Source: CAWCHZ01 sp963795555
GTDB taxonomy: Bacteria; Actinomycetota; Thermoleophilia; Solirubrobacterales; Solirubrobacteraceae
Length of the DNA stretch: 64,000 nt
NCBI GenBank assembly: GCA_963795555.1
Contig: CAWCHZ010000002.1
Span: forward strand, 930,001-994,000
Direction of reading: 5' to 3'
The notes beneath the pieces are model-generated. The model saw only the letters and a list, made by a program, of their open reading frames with translations. It did no database searches and was not told where the DNA came from. This document shows positions 42,385-50,720 of this stretch, in pieces. The position numbers and the translations under genes were made by a program. The stretch's first letter is position 1; each line of letters begins with the position of its first letter.

Positions 42385-42418
42385 CCGGCGCGGGAGCGCC
42401 TAGCCGGCGCGGGAGCGC
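42381..42418 (+). repeat. 19-bp tandem duplication covering a stop codon
   Basis: Two perfect copies of ctagccggcgcgggagcgc (42381-42399, 42400-42418). The TAG of the first copy is the stop codon of the 75-residue protein; the second copy repeats it out of frame. Confidence 0.95.
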
Positions 42419-42557
42419 GCCACGTGTCGAGGGGCGCAGCCTGACGCAGTGCGGAGCTGAGAGCTCGCCGGCCCAGACATGCGTCGACCGGCCGGGCGAG
42501 CGGCCGACCGGTCGACAACCACGCAGCCGGGGTGCAGCGCCCGGCGCCGGCAGCGCG

Positions 42558-43082
42558 TCAGTCGCGATTCGGCGTCGCCTCCTCGTTGATACCTGAGCGG
42601 AACATGCCGCCGGTCGCGATCTTGGTGAGCAGCTTGTCGGCCTTGCTCTCCTCGTCGAGCGTCTCGTCGAGCAGGTCCTTGGCGTCGCGCAAGCCCAGCT
42701 GATCGGCGAGCGTGCGCGCCGTCCCGTACGCGGCGATCTCGTAGTGCTCAACGCGCTGTGCCGCGGCGATCAGCGCCGCGTCCTTGGCCGCGGGGTCACC
42801 TGGCGCGGCGAGGATCTCCTCACCCTCCTCCAGCAGCCCGCGCATGCCCTCGCATTGCTCCGTGACTCCTCCGTCGCCAAAACCGGGAAGGTCGCGGCGA
42901 ACGCGGTCGAGACGCTCGACGTGCCCACGCGTCTCCTGAAGGTGGTGCTGCAGCGCTTCGCGCAGCTCCTCGTGCGATGCCGCCGCCGCGATCCGCGGGA
43001 GCGCCTGCACGAGCTGGGTCTCGGCGCTGTAGAGGTCCTCGATCTGGTCGGCGAAGACGTCCTCAAGTGACTGCAATCTCAT
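42558..43082 (-). CDS. DUF892 / YciE-YciF ferritin-like protein
   Basis: A 174-residue member of the YciE/YciF family. LEDVFADQIEDLYSAETQLV, ALPRIAAAASHEELREALQH, HLQETRGHVERLDRVRRDL, AAQRVEHYEIAAYGTARTLA and LDETLDEESKADKLLTKIA give the conserved Glu/His (ExxH-type) positions of a ferritin-like di-iron bundle. ATG at 43082 has a GGAGG upstream. The family is tied to stress responses in enterobacteria. A GC-rich 8-bp hairpin (43100-43118) lies just upstream of the start. Confidence 0.9.
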   Translation of the reverse strand: MRLQSLEDVFADQIEDLYSAETQLVQALPRIAAAASHEELREALQHHLQETRGHVERLDRVRRDLPGFGDGGVTEQCEGMRGLLEEGEEILAAPGDPAAKDAALIAAAQRVEHYEIAAYGTARTLADQLGLRDAKDLLDETLDEESKADKLLTKIATGGMFRSGINEEATPNRD

Positions 43083-43284
43083 CTGGCCTCCATCGGGGCG
43101 GCCGCGCTACGCGCGGCCAGTCGGGTGTTTGGATCGTTTGCTGGTCACTCTCGCGCTACCCCCGGCGCGGCGCCCGAAACGGGACATATGGCGCGCGCCG
43201 AGCCGAACGGGAGGCGAGCGCACTGGGACCGAACCGGGGCGCTGAATTGGCGCGCTTGCGGCAGGCGCGCAGTAGATTGGGCCG

Positions 43285-43488
43285 ATGAGGATTCCCCTAC
43301 TCAACGCCGAGCTGGATCGGCCCGATCGCCGAGCGCTCACCTGGTACACCGGGCTTGCCGGGATGGCCGCGGTGGGCTTCATCGAGTGGCCGATCGCGCT
43401 GGTGGTGGCCGCCGGTCACGCGCTGGCCACCCATACCCACAACCCCGAGACGCAGGGCCTGGCAGAGGGCGCCGAGGCCGGCAGCTGA
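43285..43488 (+). CDS. Small membrane protein
   Basis: A 67-residue protein with one hydrophobic hairpin (LTWYTGLAGMAAVGFIEWPI, ALVVAAGHALATHTH) and an acidic tail. ATG at 43285. The stop overlaps the CTG start of the next gene, and a third coupled gene follows, so this is the first of a three-gene operon of small membrane proteins. The family is not recognised. Confidence 0.65.
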   Translation: MRIPLLNAELDRPDRRALTWYTGLAGMAAVGFIEWPIALVVAAGHALATHTHNPETQGLAEGAEAGS

Positions 43489-43835
43489 GCCACCTGCCCG
43501 GCTGGTCGACAGTCCTGGTCAAGGCGCTCGCCGGCGGCGGGCTGGTTGCCATCGTCGCCCTCTTCGGTGAGCTGGCGCATCCCAAGCGCTTCGCCGGCCT
43601 GTTCGGAGCCGCGCCGGCGGTGGCGATCGCGGGGTTGATCGTCACGCTGCTGACCAAGGGAGGCCACGACGCGCGCGAGAGCTCGATCGGGATGGTCGCC
43701 GGGACGGTTGGCCTGCTGGCGTATGCCGCCACGGCGGTCAAGGCGATCCGCTCCGACCACCCGATCGGCGGTCCAGCCGTCGCGCTCGCCGCCTGGGTGC
43801 TGCCCACCGCGATCATCGCGACTGTGCTGCTGTGA
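43485..43835 (+). CDS. DUF3147 membrane protein (CTG start)
   Basis: A 116-residue four-span membrane protein of DUF3147 type: VLVKALAGGGLVAIVALFGE, KRFAGLFGAAPAVAIAGLIV and MVAGTVGLLAYAATAVKAIR. No ATG, GTG or TTG lies in frame near the beginning. The CTG at 43485 overlaps the upstream stop (CTGA) and places the N-terminus where the family begins, so I use it with some caution. Function unknown. Confidence 0.7.
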   Translation: MSHLPGWSTVLVKALAGGGLVAIVALFGELAHPKRFAGLFGAAPAVAIAGLIVTLLTKGGHDARESSIGMVAGTVGLLAYAATAVKAIRSDHPIGGPAVALAAWVLPTAIIATVLL

Positions 43836-44323
43836 GCGCCGCGCCACCCCACCCAGGCGAACAAGGACGTTCACCAGATCAGCCCGCTCGCCAGGGCACC
43901 GCGAGGATGAGCGAGCACCCCCTCCTCGAGCCACCCGCCGAAGGGGTCCATATCGAGCCGAGCGATGTCCGCAAGGTCCGTCCGCGCGATCTCCTGGTGC
44001 GTTTCGCCTTCGGAGCGTTCACCTCCGCCATCGCGGGCATCGTCGGCCTGGCGTTCGGAGCCCGAGCTGGGGGCCTCTTCCTGGCCTTTCCGGCGATCCT
44101 TCTCGCCACGGTGACGCTGATCGAGGACGAGGAGGGCACGCAGGCGGCGCGCGAGGACGCGCGCGGGGCGATCATCGGCGCGATCGCGCTGGCCGGCTTT
44201 GCCGTCGTCGGGGCGACCCTGTTCGCGCGAGTGCCAGCGGCGCCGGTGCTAGTGCTCGCAACGCTCGCGTGGGCGGCGATCGCCATCGGCGGATACCACC
44301 TCATCTGCCGGCGCGGGCGCTAG
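43832..44323 (+). CDS. Second small membrane protein of the DUF3147 operon
   Basis: A 163-residue protein whose GTG at 43832 overlaps the previous stop (GTGA); an ATG at 43907 is an alternative. After a disordered, charged 50 residues it has four spans (VRFAFGAFTSAIAGIVGLAF, AGGLFLAFPAILLATVTLIE, IIGAIALAGFAVVGATLFA, VLVLATLAWAAIAIGGYHL). It appears distantly related to its neighbour. Function unknown. Confidence 0.7.
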   Translation: MSAAPPHPGEQGRSPDQPARQGTARMSEHPLLEPPAEGVHIEPSDVRKVRPRDLLVRFAFGAFTSAIAGIVGLAFGARAGGLFLAFPAILLATVTLIEDEEGTQAAREDARGAIIGAIALAGFAVVGATLFARVPAAPVLVLATLAWAAIAIGGYHLICRRGR

Positions 44324-44354
44324 AGGCGCGGGCGGGCTTCAGAGCACGGAGGCC

Positions 44355-44972
44355 TCACACCATCCGCGGATCTACGTAGAAGTCGTAGATCTCGAAGTCG
44401 CTGTGCTGACCGCCCGGGATGAAGGTGAACCGAACCTGCTGCCACCCGCTGACGTTGCTGGGCTGGACGTTGACCGGATTGGAGAGCGTCCAGAGGTTTG
44501 CCTGGCTGTGGACCTGGCCGGTGTTCTTTGGCGTCGTCCAGGTGCTGGTCCCCGCATAGGAGACATAGAAGAAGACGCCTTCCGATCCAACCACGTCGCG
44601 CACCCAGAGGCGAGCCGTCGGGTACCGCGAGGTGACGCACATCACGGGGCTGACCGCCTTGGAGCCGCTGGGCACGTCGAGCACATAGCCGGCTGCGCCG
44701 CCGGCGCGAGTCGTCTGCACGAGCTTGGCGCCGCCGCTGAGCTGCCAGCCGGTGGCCGTGCCATCGCCGAAGTCACCGCCGGGGGCCAGCTCGTAGGCGT
44801 TGTGATCGCCGAAGGGCAGGAACGGCTGGCTGAGAAGCGGCGCCACACAGGTGCTTGCGCTCGACGTGGCGGCCTGCGCCGACCCCGCCGGCAACGCGAC
44901 GATGCCGGCGACGAGGGCGCCGATCAGCCATAGCGGGCGCAGCATGTGAATACGAGATAGGGCTGCGTTCAT
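44355..44972 (-). CDS. Secreted hypothetical protein
   Basis: A 205-residue exported protein. The signal peptide MLRPLWLIGALVAGIVALPA then GSAQA has a clear AQA-A cleavage. The mature part is a beta-rich, galactose-binding-like or lectin-like domain (YELAPGGDFGDGTATGWQLS, LWVRDVVGSEGVFFYVSYAG, WQQVRFTFIPGGQHSDFEIY), ending DFYVDP. This pattern is common in secreted carbohydrate-binding modules of this group. Specific function unknown. Confidence 0.72.
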   Translation of the reverse strand: MNAALSRIHMLRPLWLIGALVAGIVALPAGSAQAATSSASTCVAPLLSQPFLPFGDHNAYELAPGGDFGDGTATGWQLSGGAKLVQTTRAGGAAGYVLDVPSGSKAVSPVMCVTSRYPTARLWVRDVVGSEGVFFYVSYAGTSTWTTPKNTGQVHSQANLWTLSNPVNVQPSNVSGWQQVRFTFIPGGQHSDFEIYDFYVDPRMV

Positions 44973-45281
44973 CGAACACCATCCTTGGTGTCACTGGCAG
45001 CCGAGCTATCTCTGCGAGGAGACCCCTGGCTTTGCGTCACCGCCTCACGACGGCTTGCCTTTTTTCAGCTGGGTTTCGGGAGCGAGCGCAAGGATGATGG
45101 CGAGCGCCACACGCTTGTCCAGCGATCTGGACGTCGGTCGATGGCCCCATGCCCAAAGTTCAACGTTCGTAGTAACCAAGACGCTCGGTGCTAAAGGTGA
45201 TCGCGTCTGCGGCCGACAACCGCGCGCCCGTACATCCGGACTTCAGCCCGACGATCGCGCGGACGATAGTGAAGCCAGATC
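44973..45281. other. Intergenic stretch without a recognisable gene
   Basis: A gap of 309 bp between the start of the secreted protein gene and the truncated membrane gene. It has lower GC in places (a TTTTTT run near 45060, gtagtaacc near 45170) and likely holds the promoter of the leftward gene. I see no RNA fold, repeat or convincing reading frame. Confidence 0.5.
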
Positions 45282-45560
45282 ATGGCGACCTCAGCGATCA
45301 TCGAGGCCGAGCGCGTTCGGCTGGGATTCGCGCGTCGCGCCCGGCACATGGCCAACGCCGAGCGTCGCGCCGAGCTGCTGATCGGCGTCGTCTTCCTGGC
45401 CGTCGCGTTGACGGTGCCATTGGTCGTCGGGCTGTCACGGCCGCTGTCGCTGCCGATCGCGGCGATGTACCTCGCGTCGCTCGCGGTCGCCGGTCGCCTG
45501 CGCTTCGATGTGGGAGCGGCGTTCACCGTGTGGGAGCAAGCTGTCGCCAACGTGCGGCAG
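45282..45560 (+). pseudogene. Truncated N-terminus of a membrane sensor (HD-type phosphohydrolase-like)
   Basis: From ATG at 45282 the frame reads a helical lead-in (ERVRLGFARRARHMANAER), two to three spans (LLIGVVFLAVALTVPLVV, LPIAAMYLASLAVAGRLRFD) and VGAAFTV. The RxRFDVGAAFTV stretch resembles the N-terminal membrane region of actinobacterial HD-domain signalling proteins, which normally continues with more spans. Here the likeness ends abruptly and the frame runs out-of-character into the convergent esterase gene. I read it as a remnant left by a deletion. Confidence 0.5.
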
Positions 45561-45608
45561 CGGCGGGTGCTCCCGTCGGCCGGCGACCAACGGCCAGCCG
45601 CGACCCAT

Positions 45609-46271
45609 TCACGAGCCATCCCCCTGAGGCATGCGAGATGTCCCGATCGTTGCCGCCAGCCACCCGATCGCGGCCGGGATGTGCGTCGGCTCGATGTTGT
45701 GGCCGGCATCCGACTCGTAGTAGCTGACCGTCAGGCCAGCCGCGTCGAGGAGCTCGCGAGCACGACGTGCGAACTGCACGTCGATGACAGGGTCGCGGCG
45801 CCCGTGGGCGATGAGCACCGGCAGGCGCTGCCGTGAGCCGAGCTGCCAGCCCGCAACGGTGGGAATGAACCCCGAGAACGCCATCACTCCAGCTGGAACG
45901 GGACGCTCACCCGCGAGCCCGAGCGCATAGCTCATCACCGCGCCCATCGAGAAGCCTCCGAGCACGGTGCGGGCCGGCGCGATGCCCGTACGCTGCCACA
46001 GCTCGTTGTGGAAGGCGGCCAGCGCTTCGTAGGCGGTTCGGAACGTCTCCGGATCGGGATGGCCGACGCGCGGCGCCACGTACCAGTGGTAGCCGGGCCA
46101 CCCGGGGAGGGTCAGCGGCGCGCGCGGCGTGACCACATGCAGCCTGCCCGCAGGGTCGAGCAAGTTGGCGAGGCCGAGCAGGTCGTTCTCGTCGGCGCCC
46201 CGGCCATGGTGCAGAATCAGCAGACCAGCCGGGTCTCCCGTGGCCGGCCGCTCACGGTAGAGCAGGCTCAT
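45609..46271 (-). CDS. Carboxylesterase/phospholipase-type alpha/beta hydrolase
   Basis: A 220-residue serine hydrolase of the YpfH/phospholipase-carboxylesterase group. Oxyanion region LLILHHGRGADENDLLGLAN, nucleophile elbow VLGGFSMGAVMSYALG, catalytic Asp in PVLIAHGRRDPVIDV and His in YYESDAGHNIEPTHI. No signal peptide, so cytosolic. It would cleave short esters. The truncated sensor remnant ends in its 3' region on the other strand. Confidence 0.9.
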   Translation of the reverse strand: MSLLYRERPATGDPAGLLILHHGRGADENDLLGLANLLDPAGRLHVVTPRAPLTLPGWPGYHWYVAPRVGHPDPETFRTAYEALAAFHNELWQRTGIAPARTVLGGFSMGAVMSYALGLAGERPVPAGVMAFSGFIPTVAGWQLGSRQRLPVLIAHGRRDPVIDVQFARRARELLDAAGLTVSYYESDAGHNIEPTHIPAAIGWLAATIGTSRMPQGDGS

Positions 46272-46399
46272 CGCCGTAGTTTGGCTGCTCGCCTGGCGCG
46301 GCGCGTCTGTCGGCGGTGCCCGAGTCGCGCCCGGGGGCAGCCAGCCGGCGACCCAGGCGGCCTGACGGGCGGCAACGCAGGCAGCCAGCCGAGGGTACT

Positions 46400-46623
46400 G
46401 TGAACGCTGTGGGCTACGTCGAGAAACCCGTCGAGTCGCTGCTGGTGGCCTGCACTTGGGAGCAGACGACAGCCGCGGGACACGAGCAGCTGGTCGTGCC
46501 CGATGCGTGCGGGCGCTCGACGCGGGCTACTCGGATCAGGCCCACATGACCGCCGAGGTCACGCAGCTGGCCGGCATCCCACCTGTCCGATTCCTCAAAG
46601 ACCGCATGCCCGCCGCCGCATAG
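46400..46623 (+). pseudogene. AraC-family regulator remnant with internal deletion
   Basis: From GTG at 46400 the frame reads VNAVGYVEKPVESLLVACTW, then EQTTAAGHEQLVVPDACG. This is the N-terminal pattern of AraC proteins with a DUF6597-type sensor domain (CxWEQ...RVxPDGC). After about 46510 a second frame (46513-46623) reads ALDAGYSDQAHMTAEVTQLA and GIPPVRFLKDRM, the second helix-turn-helix of AraC regulators. About 180 residues expected between them are missing and the frames differ. Confidence 0.7.
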
Positions 46624-46632
46624 CGTGTGGGC

Positions 46633-47529
46633 ATGGCAATCGACCACACAGCCGCAGAGAGCTTCATCTGGTCCGCCGCCCGCCTGGTGGACCGCCACCG
46701 CTACAGCATGCTGTTCGCCGACGGACCAAGCGAGCCCCTGATCGATGCCCTGCGCGGCTATCGCAACCCGGATGGTGGCTTTGGCCACGCGCTCGAGCCC
46801 GACCTGCGCTGCCCGACCAGCCAGCCGGTGCCGACGCTCTACGCGCTCGAGATCCTCAATGAGGCGGGTGCGGCAGCTTCCGGACTGGCCCGCGACGCGC
46901 GCGCCTGGGTCGCCCGGGTGGCCGCGCCCGATGGCGCCCTATCGTCCGTGCTGCCGGGATTCGAGCGATATCCGCACGCACCTTGGTTTCAGGCCGAGCC
47001 GGGATCGATCGTCACGCTCGGGGTGGCCGCCGCCTGCCACGCCGGCAACTTCGACCACCGCGGGGACGCCAGCCAAGGCGATCGCGCCACGGAAACCGAA
47101 GCCGCCCAGTGGCTCGAACGAGCAACCGACTGGTGCTGGCGCTCGATCGAGACAAATGACCAGCCGCGGGGATACTGGCTGAAGTACGCGCTCGCATTCC
47201 TCGACGCGGTCCCCGACGAGCAGCGCGCCCGCGCCGCGATCGTAGCGCTCTCCGCTCGCGTGGACATGTCCGCGATCGCGCCGGCCGCGGGCATCGAGGG
47301 CGAGACGCTGCGCCCACTCGATCTGTCGCCGCGGCCGGGCAGCCGTTCGCGCGGGCTCGTCAGCGCGTCATCGATCGAGGCGCATCTGGATTCCGTCGAG
47401 TCCGAGCAGCAAGAGGATGGCGGCTGGATGTTCGACTGGCTGGCCTGGTCACCCGCGCAGACCACCGACTGGCGCGGCAACGTCACGATCCGCGCGCTGT
47501 GCTGGCTGCGCGAGAACGGACGGCTCTGA
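46633..47529 (+). CDS. Alpha/alpha-barrel protein (prenyltransferase/squalene-cyclase-like fold)
   Basis: A 298-residue protein. Repeats of the terpenoid-cyclase/prenyltransferase toroid kind are visible: LIDALRGYRNPDGGFGHALE, ADLRC...PTLYALEILNEAG-like helix pairs, and EQQEDGGWMFDWLAWSPAQT near the end. The recurring DGGF/DGGW motif is the QW-type repeat. No DxDD cyclase acid motif is seen, so catalysis as a cyclase is unlikely. ATG at 46633; it follows the AraC remnant closely. Role unknown. Confidence 0.75.
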   Translation: MAIDHTAAESFIWSAARLVDRHRYSMLFADGPSEPLIDALRGYRNPDGGFGHALEPDLRCPTSQPVPTLYALEILNEAGAAASGLARDARAWVARVAAPDGALSSVLPGFERYPHAPWFQAEPGSIVTLGVAAACHAGNFDHRGDASQGDRATETEAAQWLERATDWCWRSIETNDQPRGYWLKYALAFLDAVPDEQRARAAIVALSARVDMSAIAPAAGIEGETLRPLDLSPRPGSRSRGLVSASSIEAHLDSVESEQQEDGGWMFDWLAWSPAQTTDWRGNVTIRALCWLRENGRL

Positions 47530-47534
47530 GGGTT

Positions 47535-48887
47535 CTAAGTCCACAGTCGCCGGTCGCCGGTCCTAGCCTGGGGTCGCCCGTTCCCGGTCCTGGTCCACGG
47601 TCGCCCATTCCCGGCTCTGCCCCACAGCTGTTCGAGGTAGTCGGCGGTCGTCCGGGCGGCGGAGTCGGCGTCGGCGTTGACGATCTCGGCCAGCTGGCGG
47701 GCGCGGGATGCGTACGCCGGGGCGAGGACCTGCCCCAACGCCGTCGCCAGCGTTGCGGCGTCCGTGTCCGCGAAGCGCAGGTACTTGCCCACGCCGAGTC
47801 GTTCCAGACGAGTGCCCCAGAATGGTTGGTCGCCGAAGACCGAGCACACCACCGTGGGGACACCGGCCATCACGCTGGCGGCGGTGGTTCCCGCCCCGCC
47901 GTGGTGGACCGCGGCGCGGCAGCGCGGCAGCAGCATGTCGTGGTCGACAGCTCCGATCACCCGGATCCGGTCGTCGGAGGCGTCGGCCTCGAAACGCGAC
48001 CAGCCGGCGGTGACGATCGCCCGGACTCCGCACCGGTCGGCGACGGTGCGGATCATCGCCAGCGTCGCGACAGGATCGAGCACGGGTAGGCTGCCCCAGC
48101 CGAAGTACACCGGCGGATCGCCAGCGTCGAGCCAGGCCTCCACCTCGGCGTCCACGCCGACATCGCCGAACCGCGCACGCAGGTCGGCCGATGGCGTCAG
48201 GAACCCAACGACCGGCGTCAGCGCGCCGTAGTCGACCAGGCCTGGCACGACAGCCGGGTGGTACGCCTGGATCGCGGGCGCACCCGCGGCCGCCATGCGC
48301 GCCCACGTCGACCGGCGCGTGGGTGCCAAGCCCAGCTCGGCGCGCAGCCGGTTGATCTCCGTCCGCTGGCCGCGCCACCACATCCGCTCGAACAGCCACC
48401 ACGTCGCCAGGTTCACAGCGCCTGGCAGTTGCCGGGTGGTCATCGCGAAGACCGGGTACGCGCGGGTCGGTCGCCAGGGATGGGTGTGCAGGCCCGCGAA
48501 CGGGACGTGCGCGGCCTCGGCGACGCAGACCGCGCTGTCCTCGGACAGGGGACTCGCGACGACCGCGTCGACGCCCTCGCACAATGCCCGTGTCTGGGCC
48601 AGCATCAGCGCCGCGTTGTCGTTGAGGTACCGCGACATGCGCTCCACGATCTGGCGCGCGTTCCCCGAGGCGAGCAACGCGCGGCCCTCGTCGGTGTCCA
48701 GGAAGGCGCGGACCTCTGCGCCGACCGGCTCCGCCTTCAGGTCAGCTCGGCCCGCGAACTCGACGAAGTCCGGCGACAGGCCGAGCAGGACCTCGTGCCC
48801 CCGCCGCACCAGCTCGTCGCCGAGCACGACGAACGGCTGCGCGTCGCCGCGCGAACCAATGGCCACCAATGCGACTCGCATGCTCAT
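47535..48887 (-). CDS. GT1-family glycosyltransferase (macrolide/UGT type)
   Basis: A 450-residue GT-B enzyme. N-terminal MRVALVAIGSRGDAQPFVVL is the typical acceptor-domain start of the sterol/antibiotic glycosyltransferases. The C-terminal donor site is PPVYFGWGSLPV, RCRAAVHHGGAGTTAASVMA (HHGGAGTT) and FGDQPFWGTRLERLGVG. It should move a sugar from an NDP-sugar onto a small lipophilic acceptor. The start overlaps the stop of the APH-type kinase gene (ATGA), tying it to that operon. The last 25 residues are degenerate repeats (GRPWTRTGN, GRPQARTGD). Confidence 0.9.
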   Translation of the reverse strand: MSMRVALVAIGSRGDAQPFVVLGDELVRRGHEVLLGLSPDFVEFAGRADLKAEPVGAEVRAFLDTDEGRALLASGNARQIVERMSRYLNDNAALMLAQTRALCEGVDAVVASPLSEDSAVCVAEAAHVPFAGLHTHPWRPTRAYPVFAMTTRQLPGAVNLATWWLFERMWWRGQRTEINRLRAELGLAPTRRSTWARMAAAGAPAIQAYHPAVVPGLVDYGALTPVVGFLTPSADLRARFGDVGVDAEVEAWLDAGDPPVYFGWGSLPVLDPVATLAMIRTVADRCGVRAIVTAGWSRFEADASDDRIRVIGAVDHDMLLPRCRAAVHHGGAGTTAASVMAGVPTVVCSVFGDQPFWGTRLERLGVGKYLRFADTDAATLATALGQVLAPAYASRARQLAEIVNADADSAARTTADYLEQLWGRAGNGRPWTRTGNGRPQARTGDRRLWT

Positions 48888-49852
48888 AGCACCTCCGCAG
48901 CGCTTGCCGCGCGCTCACACCACCAAGAGAGCTCAGCGGGCTCGCCGGCTTCAGCGTCCAATCCCTTGCGCCACCCGCGTATCAGCAGTCCACAAAGTAC
49001 CGTCAAGGCCTGATGGCGCTGATGGAATCGTCGCTCGATGTTTGAATAAGACGTGTAGGCCGTAACCGCTTCATCGAGCGAAATTGGCAGGGCGCGGGAG
49101 TTCATCGCCAAGAACCACCCCAGCTCAATTGCGGCAGGGGCGATCATCGTCATTGACCAATCAATCAGGGACAGCTTCGCGCTCGGGCAGATGGCGATGT
49201 TGTCGAGCTTGAGATCACCATGTAGGAAGCAGTCTGGCAGCTGCCCCAGCGCACGCTTCAGGGGGCCAACGTCGTCGAACAGAGAACGAACCAAATTCCC
49301 GATGCCCTCTGGCGAATAGTCGAAGAAGAGCTCCCAACCTCTCAGAATGTCGTTGCCAATTCTAAAATGAGCCAGCCTCTCGGGCTGAGGCTTGAACAGG
49401 GTGACACGGTCTTCAATTGAGCACCACGGCACCTCGGAGTCATTCGGCGGCGTCAGCGAATGCAGCTGGCTCATGCCACGCAATATCGTCTCGAGCTGCT
49501 CGCCGGTCAGTTGCTCGTTTGGCAAGAGATAGGCGGAAATATCCCGCATCAGGATCGAGAAGACATCGCCGTCCCTGGCGGACCCAATTGCCGGCGAACT
49601 GACTCGACCGTCGCCCCCGAGCGCAACGTTCGCCAAAACCGCCTCCCGGCAGCTTTGGTCTGAAGTCGCCTGCATGATCCAGTCAGAGTGGGCCGACGTC
49701 ACCTTCAACACATAGGAGGCGCCGTCATGATTGGATTGCCGGTAGATCCGAGCGCCCGAGAAGCCGCGCTGGCTCATCTCCACCCAATTCGATGATCGGA
49801 CACCATGGCGATCGAGCAAGCGCTGCAGATTGTGGAGCTCTGTGAAGCTCAC
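48884..49852 (-). CDS. Aminoglycoside-phosphotransferase-fold kinase
   Basis: A 322-residue APH/ChoK-type kinase. The ATP-side Lys lies in GASYVLKVTSAHSD, the catalytic Brenner motif is CFLHGDLKLDNIAIC, and the metal Asp follows in LSLIDWSM. Base composition is clearly lower in GC than neighbours (many AAT, ATT and TTC codons), pointing to acquisition. ATGA overlaps on both sides join it to the SDR gene and the glycosyltransferase gene. The substrate could be an antibiotic (macrolide or aminoglycoside) or a pathway intermediate. Confidence 0.8.
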   Translation of the reverse strand: MSFTELHNLQRLLDRHGVRSSNWVEMSQRGFSGARIYRQSNHDGASYVLKVTSAHSDWIMQATSDQSCREAVLANVALGGDGRVSSPAIGSARDGDVFSILMRDISAYLLPNEQLTGEQLETILRGMSQLHSLTPPNDSEVPWCSIEDRVTLFKPQPERLAHFRIGNDILRGWELFFDYSPEGIGNLVRSLFDDVGPLKRALGQLPDCFLHGDLKLDNIAICPSAKLSLIDWSMTMIAPAAIELGWFLAMNSRALPISLDEAVTAYTSYSNIERRFHQRHQALTVLCGLLIRGWRKGLDAEAGEPAELSWWCERAASAAEVL

Positions 49853-50655
49853 GCTTTGGCGAGTGCTTGCAGGTAGCGGATCGGGTCCGAGTTGAAGATC
49901 GCGCCACCAGACACGAGCAGGGTGGCACCGGAGACATATGAGGACGCGTCAGATGCCATGTACAACGCGGCATGTGCGACATCGGATGCCTGACCGATCC
50001 GGCCCAGGGGATAATATTGCGCCCTCTGCTCGATGATCTCGGGCGTCGACAAGAAAGGCTCGACGAGCGGCGTCTGCACGAGCCCGGGCGCAATCGCATT
50101 GACGCGAATGTTGTAGCGACCGAGCTCCGCAGCCATGGTTTGCATGATGTGGGTGATGGCGGCCTTGGCGGCACCATAGGGCCCTTCGCCGCCGGGACAG
50201 GCATTGAGCGCGTCGAGCGAGCTCATGAAGATCAAGGATCCACCCTTGCCGCTGGCGCGCATGACGCGGGCGGCGGCCTGCGCCCCAAACACAACGGACG
50301 AGACGTTCAGCGTCCACATCCGTTCCATGGCGTCAGGCTCCACATCGATCCAATCACATAGCGCTCCGTCCACGAATCCGCCGGCATTGTTCACCCAAAC
50401 GTCGATGGTGCCGTACTTCTCAACGGCAGCAGCCGCCAGCGCGTCGACTTCGACCTTCTTGGTCACATCCGTCTTCATGACAGAGGCTTCACCGCCGATG
50501 CGCTCGACGTCCGCCTCGAGCTTTGCCAACTGATCGACGCTGCGCGCGGCACCGAAGACCTTCCCGCCGTGCTTTGCGTAGATCATCGCGATGGCGTATC
50601 CAAGTCCGCGTCCCGCGCCTGTGACCACGCACACCTTGCCTTCAACGTCGAACAT
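49849..50655 (-). CDS. Short-chain dehydrogenase/reductase
   Basis: A 268-residue classical SDR. VCVVTGAGRGLGYAIAMIYA (NAD(P) site), VWVNNAGGFVDGAL, catalytic Ser in LIFMSSLDALNAC and PYGAAKAAITHIM with Tyr-Lys. The C-terminal SSYVSGATLLVSGGAIFN is the usual closing motif. ATG at 50655. It lies between the flavin monooxygenase and the kinase in the leftward arm and would oxidise or reduce a hydroxyl/keto group of their shared substrate. Confidence 0.9.
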   Translation of the reverse strand: MFDVEGKVCVVTGAGRGLGYAIAMIYAKHGGKVFGAARSVDQLAKLEADVERIGGEASVMKTDVTKKVEVDALAAAAVEKYGTIDVWVNNAGGFVDGALCDWIDVEPDAMERMWTLNVSSVVFGAQAAARVMRASGKGGSLIFMSSLDALNACPGGEGPYGAAKAAITHIMQTMAAELGRYNIRVNAIAPGLVQTPLVEPFLSTPEIIEQRAQYYPLGRIGQASDVAHAALYMASDASSYVSGATLLVSGGAIFNSDPIRYLQALAKA

Positions 50656-50720
50656 CGTGTTCCCCCTTCCCGAGTCCCGTGGAGAACAACAGCGCCGTTG
50701 GCATCGGCGTTGACAGCCTC

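Noticed and set aside
43100..43118. GC hairpin upstream of the DUF892 gene as a terminator
   Set aside because: It lies on the 5' side of the gene it would serve and has only an 8-bp stem; GC-rich DNA gives many such stems by chance.
46633..47529. Squalene-hopene cyclase completing the hopanoid pathway
   Set aside because: It is half the usual length and lacks the DxDD acid motif; only the toroid-type repeats are shared.
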